Below are positions 61,644 to 64,000 of a stretch of DNA of 64,000 nucleotides, in pieces. The notes under the pieces are model-generated. The model did no database searches, was not told the origin of the DNA, and saw only the letters and a program-made list of their open reading frames with translations. A program made the position numbers and the translations under genes. The stretch covers positions 62,001 through 126,000 of the forward strand of contig JADJFV010000036.1 of NCBI GenBank assembly GCA_016708435.1, in the 5' to 3' direction. This stretch comes from Leptospiraceae bacterium (GTDB taxonomy: Bacteria; Spirochaetota; Leptospiria; Leptospirales; Leptospiraceae). The stretch's first letter is position 1; every line of letters begins with the position of its first letter.

Positions 61644-61756
61644 GTTATTTTCTCGTAATTCAATTTCAGTCAATAAATTACTGATTAAAAACAGCTACGG
61701 TTTACTCAATGAACAGAATTTTTATTTCAAGAAATGTTCTTTAAAATAAAATTTTG

Positions 61757-61785
61757 TTGACGTTTGTAAAAAATAAAATTAGAAA
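61757..61785 (+). promoter_or_regulatory. Promoter of lipase 1
   Basis: TTGACG (61757-61762), 17-nt spacer, TAGAAA (61780-61785). The same two hexamers with the same spacing precede the second lipase. The -10 is a weak match to TATAAT. Confidence 0.55.
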
Positions 61786-61827
61786 AGTAAGGATTTTAAA
61801 TTACAATTTGAAAAGGAAAATAAAACT

Positions 61828-62739
61828 ATGAAAACAAAATTTCTAACAATCATCTTCACGCTATTCTTCTCCCTTCCAGTCGGAATCTTTGCTGGTCCAC
61901 TTGACGGAACTTGTATCGCACTTGTCCATGGTATACTTGGATTTGACGACACACAGGGATTAGCCGGTGGACTTGTCAAATACTGGGGAGGTATGGACAC
62001 TTACCTTCGTTCCCAAGGAGCAAAAGTTCTTACACCTGGAAGTTCTCCGATCAATAGCATCGCAACTAGATCGCAACTCACAAGAGATGCGTTAGTTCCA
62101 TGGATGGCTGCCAATAATTGCGCAAAGGTTCATTTGATTGGACACTCACAAGGCGGATTAGTTGTGCGTTATCTTACTTCTAACACTGTACTTGGTTTTA
62201 CCTCTAAAGTGGCAACTGTTAGCACTGTAGACGCAGTTCATAAAGGTGCACCGCTTGCAGACATCGTGTTAGCTATTATCCCCAGTTGGTTACAGCCTTT
62301 TGCTAATACTGCCCTTGGATTACTTGCTCAACTTTTTTATGGAGCAAAACCAATGGATGTAATTGCAATGGGACAATCACTCGCAGTAAGCACAGTGAAT
62401 GCATTCAATGCTGCAACGCCTAACGTTTCAGGAATGAAATATTACTCGTATGCAAACCACATGGCTTGGGCAGATCCAGTTCAGCATCTACTAATGGCGC
62501 CTACTTATCCAATTACTTGGGCAGGTGGACTCTATTATGGATTAGGTAGTGCAAACGATGGAGTAGTTCCTTTGGAATCTCAAAAATGGGGAACATACAA
62601 AGGCGAAGCGTCTGCAAAATGGTATGCAACTGGTATTGATCATTTGCAAGCAACTAATCTAGAATGGAGTGGTCAAAACTTTTTTGATGTAACTGGCTGG
62701 TATCTAGGTATCGCACAAACCGCAAAAGCAGGACTTTAA
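61828..62739 (+). CDS. Secreted lipase, alpha/beta-hydrolase fold (copy 1)
   Basis: 303 aa. Signal peptide with cleavage near GIFA-G (residue 22). The oxyanion region is VHGILGFDD. The nucleophile elbow is GHSQGG, Ser near 107. The Asp is in ANDGVVP (near 244) and the His in GIDHLQATN (near 272). These match bacterial triacylglycerol lipases of family I. The strong AAAAGGA site lies 9-10 nt before the ATG. A near-identical copy follows in tandem. It probably hydrolyses long-chain lipids outside the cell, feeding the fatty-acid requirement typical of Leptospirales (inference). Confidence 0.92.
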   Translation: MKTKFLTIIFTLFFSLPVGIFAGPLDGTCIALVHGILGFDDTQGLAGGLVKYWGGMDTYLRSQGAKVLTPGSSPINSIATRSQLTRDALVPWMAANNCAKVHLIGHSQGGLVVRYLTSNTVLGFTSKVATVSTVDAVHKGAPLADIVLAIIPSWLQPFANTALGLLAQLFYGAKPMDVIAMGQSLAVSTVNAFNAATPNVSGMKYYSYANHMAWADPVQHLLMAPTYPITWAGGLYYGLGSANDGVVPLESQKWGTYKGEASAKWYATGIDHLQATNLEWSGQNFFDVTGWYLGIAQTAKAGL

Positions 62740-62785
62740 AAAGATTTTTTGCCATGCTTCGACGCTGCTTATAGCGTAACCGCTG

Positions 62786-62847
62786 GCACCTAGACAAAGA
62801 GGGTTAAAGAGTTCCGCCCGCTTTGTCTAAGTGCTTCGGTGGTAATC
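62786..62847. repeat. Stem-loop element ending CGGTGGTAATC
   Basis: GCACCTAGACAAAG (62787-62800) pairs with CTTTGTCTAAGTGC (62821-62834) with one mismatch around a 20-nt loop, followed by TTCGGTGGTAATC. The 3' end is shared with the other dispersed copies. It may act as a terminator for lipase 1, but it has no T tract. Confidence 0.55.
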
Positions 62848-62930
62848 TTCCCAATCTCCTATTTAAAATCTGAGAGCCTTATTGCAAGGCATGAGTAAAA
62901 TTTACAAGAGTTACTCACTGTTAGGTGAAC

Positions 62931-62948
62931 GGATAACAGTTGTTCTCC
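62931..62948. promoter_or_regulatory. Palindromic operator candidate of lipase 2
   Basis: GGATAACAGTTGTTCTCC, 200 bases before the ATG. It keeps the dyad outline GGA-AACA/TGTT-TCC of the site before lipase 1, with a different centre. Confidence 0.5.
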
Positions 62949-63060
62949 GATGTTTCCTGAAATTCATTTTCAATCAATAAATTGCTCATCGAAATCAACT
63001 ACGGTTTACTCAATGAACAAAGTTAATTTTAAAAAAAATATTCTTTAAAAAAAAATTTTG

Positions 63061-63089
63061 TTGACGCTAGAAAAAATGATATTTAGAAA
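63061..63089 (+). promoter_or_regulatory. Promoter of lipase 2
   Basis: TTGACG (63061-63066), 17-nt spacer, TAGAAA (63084-63089). Same layout as before lipase 1. Confidence 0.55.
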
Positions 63090-63130
63090 AGTAAGAGTTG
63101 TAAAATAACAAATTGAAAAGGAAAAAAACT

Positions 63131-64000
63131 ATGAAAGCTAAATTTCTCACACTAATCTTCACCCTCTTCTTCTCTCTTCCAGTCGGTCTCTTTGCTGGTC
63201 CTCTTGACGGAACTTGTATTGCACTTGTCCATGGTATACTTGGATTTGATGATAGACAAGGTCTCGCTGGTGGTCTAGTAAAGTATTGGGGCGGTCTTGA
63301 TGGCTACCTCCGTTCACAAGGGGCTAAAGTAACTACACCTGGAAGTTCTCCACTTAACAGTATCGCAGTTAGATCAACGCTAACAAGAGATGCGTTAGTT
63401 CCATGGATGGCGGCTAACAGTTGCACAAAAGTGCATTTAATTGGTCACTCACAAGGCGGACTTGTAGTTCGTTACATGGCTTCTAATACTGCTTTAGGCT
63501 TCAAAACCAAAGTTGCAACAGTTAGTACTGTTGATGCTGTTCATAAAGGGGCTCCGTTAGCTGATATCGTTCTTGGTATTATTCCTAGTTGGTTACAACC
63601 TTTTGCTAATTCTGCATTGGGTCTGTTCTCTCAACTATTTTATGGAAAAAAACCTATGGACGTTATTGCAATGGGAAAATCACTCGCTGTTAGTACTGTG
63701 AATTCGTTCAATGCTGCTACTCCTAACGTTTCTGGAATGAAATACTATTCTTATGCAAACAAAATGGCTTGGGCAGATCCAATTCAACATATACTTATGG
63801 CACCTACTCATCCAATTACTTGGGCAGGCGGTCTATGGTATGGTCTTGGTGGTGCAAACGATGGAGTGGTTCCTTTCGAGTCTCAAAAATGGGGAGCTTA
63901 TAAAGGCGAGGCTTCTGGACAAAAATGGTTTGCTACAGGTATCGATCACCTGCAAGCTACTAATTTGGAATGGAGTGGTCAAAACTTCTTTGATGTAACT
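63131..64000 (+). CDS. Secreted lipase, copy 2 (cut by window end)
   Basis: 290 codons are visible and the frame is open at the last base. By alignment with copy 1 about 14 residues are missing. It keeps the signal peptide (ending GLFA-G), VHGILGFDD, GHSQGG, ANDGVVP and GIDHLQ, so the catalytic triad is intact. By manual comparison about 35 residues differ out of 290, plus one inserted residue near 263 (ASGQKW for ASAKW). Differences are spread evenly, consistent with an old tandem duplication under continued selection. Confidence 0.92.
   Translation, partial: MKAKFLTLIFTLFFSLPVGLFAGPLDGTCIALVHGILGFDDRQGLAGGLVKYWGGLDGYLRSQGAKVTTPGSSPLNSIAVRSTLTRDALVPWMAANSCTKVHLIGHSQGGLVVRYMASNTALGFKTKVATVSTVDAVHKGAPLADIVLGIIPSWLQPFANSALGLFSQLFYGKKPMDVIAMGKSLAVSTVNSFNAATPNVSGMKYYSYANKMAWADPIQHILMAPTHPITWAGGLWYGLGGANDGVVPFESQKWGAYKGEASGQKWFATGIDHLQATNLEWSGQNFFDVT

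Larger units (their letters stand above)
61372..61827. promoter_or_regulatory. Lipase leader region, duplicated before the second lipase
   Basis: About 456 bases. From about 61610 to the ATG the sequence is repeated before the second lipase (from about 62910). Shared pieces include GTTAGGTGA, the palindrome, CAATAAATT, CTACGGTTTACTCAATGAAC, TTGTTGACG and TTGAAAAGGAAA. Nothing else is evident further upstream. Confidence 0.7.
62740..63130. other. Spacer between the tandem lipases
   Basis: About 390 bases. The first part holds a stem-loop repeat (62786-62847). The second part is the duplicated leader of the next lipase. Confidence 0.6.

Noticed and set aside
63753..63998. 81-codon frame inside the second lipase
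   Set aside because: It is an out-of-frame shadow of the lipase, which is open to the window end.

Overview
The window is a 64 kb chromosomal segment of an AT-rich Gram-negative bacterium. Gene content points to a spirochaete of the order Leptospirales (Leptospiraceae or a near relative). Supporting signs are many predicted lipoproteins with spirochaete-style lipoboxes, SH3/HEAT proteins, FecR and DUF1566 lipoproteins, 7TMR-DISM and SpoIIE-phosphatase signalling proteins, and an LpxL-type acyltransferase. The assignment is inference from content, not from a database match. I saw no tRNA, rRNA, CRISPR array or intact insertion sequence.

Layout. 0-5 kb (minus strand): a vWA-domain protein, a large lipoprotein with chitobiase-like and DUF1566 repeats, and RecQ helicase. 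5-10.5 kb (plus): a small lipoprotein, an unrecognised Cys-rich anchored protein, and a two-gene unit of a coiled-coil membrane protein plus a protein that looks like human TEX264 (membrane anchor plus GyrI-like fold). Intergenic spaces here carry imperfect palindromes and dispersed repeats. 10.5-21.9 kb: two SH3-type envelope proteins, hflX-surE, a FecR/DUF1566 lipoprotein, a PAS sensor with an RsbW-like ATPase domain, and two genes of unknown function.

22.0-39.5 kb (minus): one compact tuf-S10-spc-alpha ribosomal operon in the usual order (tuf, rpsJ through rpmD, rplO, secY, adk, infA, rpmJ, rpsM, rpsK, rpsD, rpoA, rplQ), ending in a strong terminator. Immediately upstream of tuf, where fusA often lies, is a 624-aa TetM-like EF-G paralogue.

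39.9-59.0 kb: signalling island. It holds a 7TMR-DISM/SpoIIE/TPR lipoprotein, a GGDEF-like protein, a GAF/PAS hybrid histidine kinase translationally coupled to a receiver-kinase protein, an FkbM methyltransferase, a 1887-aa Ser/Thr kinase-AAA-GAF-SpoIIE-TPR protein, a STAS protein and CstA. The two SpoIIE modules are close paralogues. With the STAS protein and the RsbW-like kinase they supply all three parts of a partner-switching network. Eroded genes are interspersed: an Rpn-type transposase/nuclease, a VapB-VapC pair, a second PIN toxin, and a 7TMR-DISM N-terminus.

59.5-64 kb: an LpxL-type acyltransferase, two small lipoproteins (one probably frameshifted), and a tandem pair of secreted lipases that share a duplicated promoter and upstream palindrome. 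The second lipase runs off the window end.
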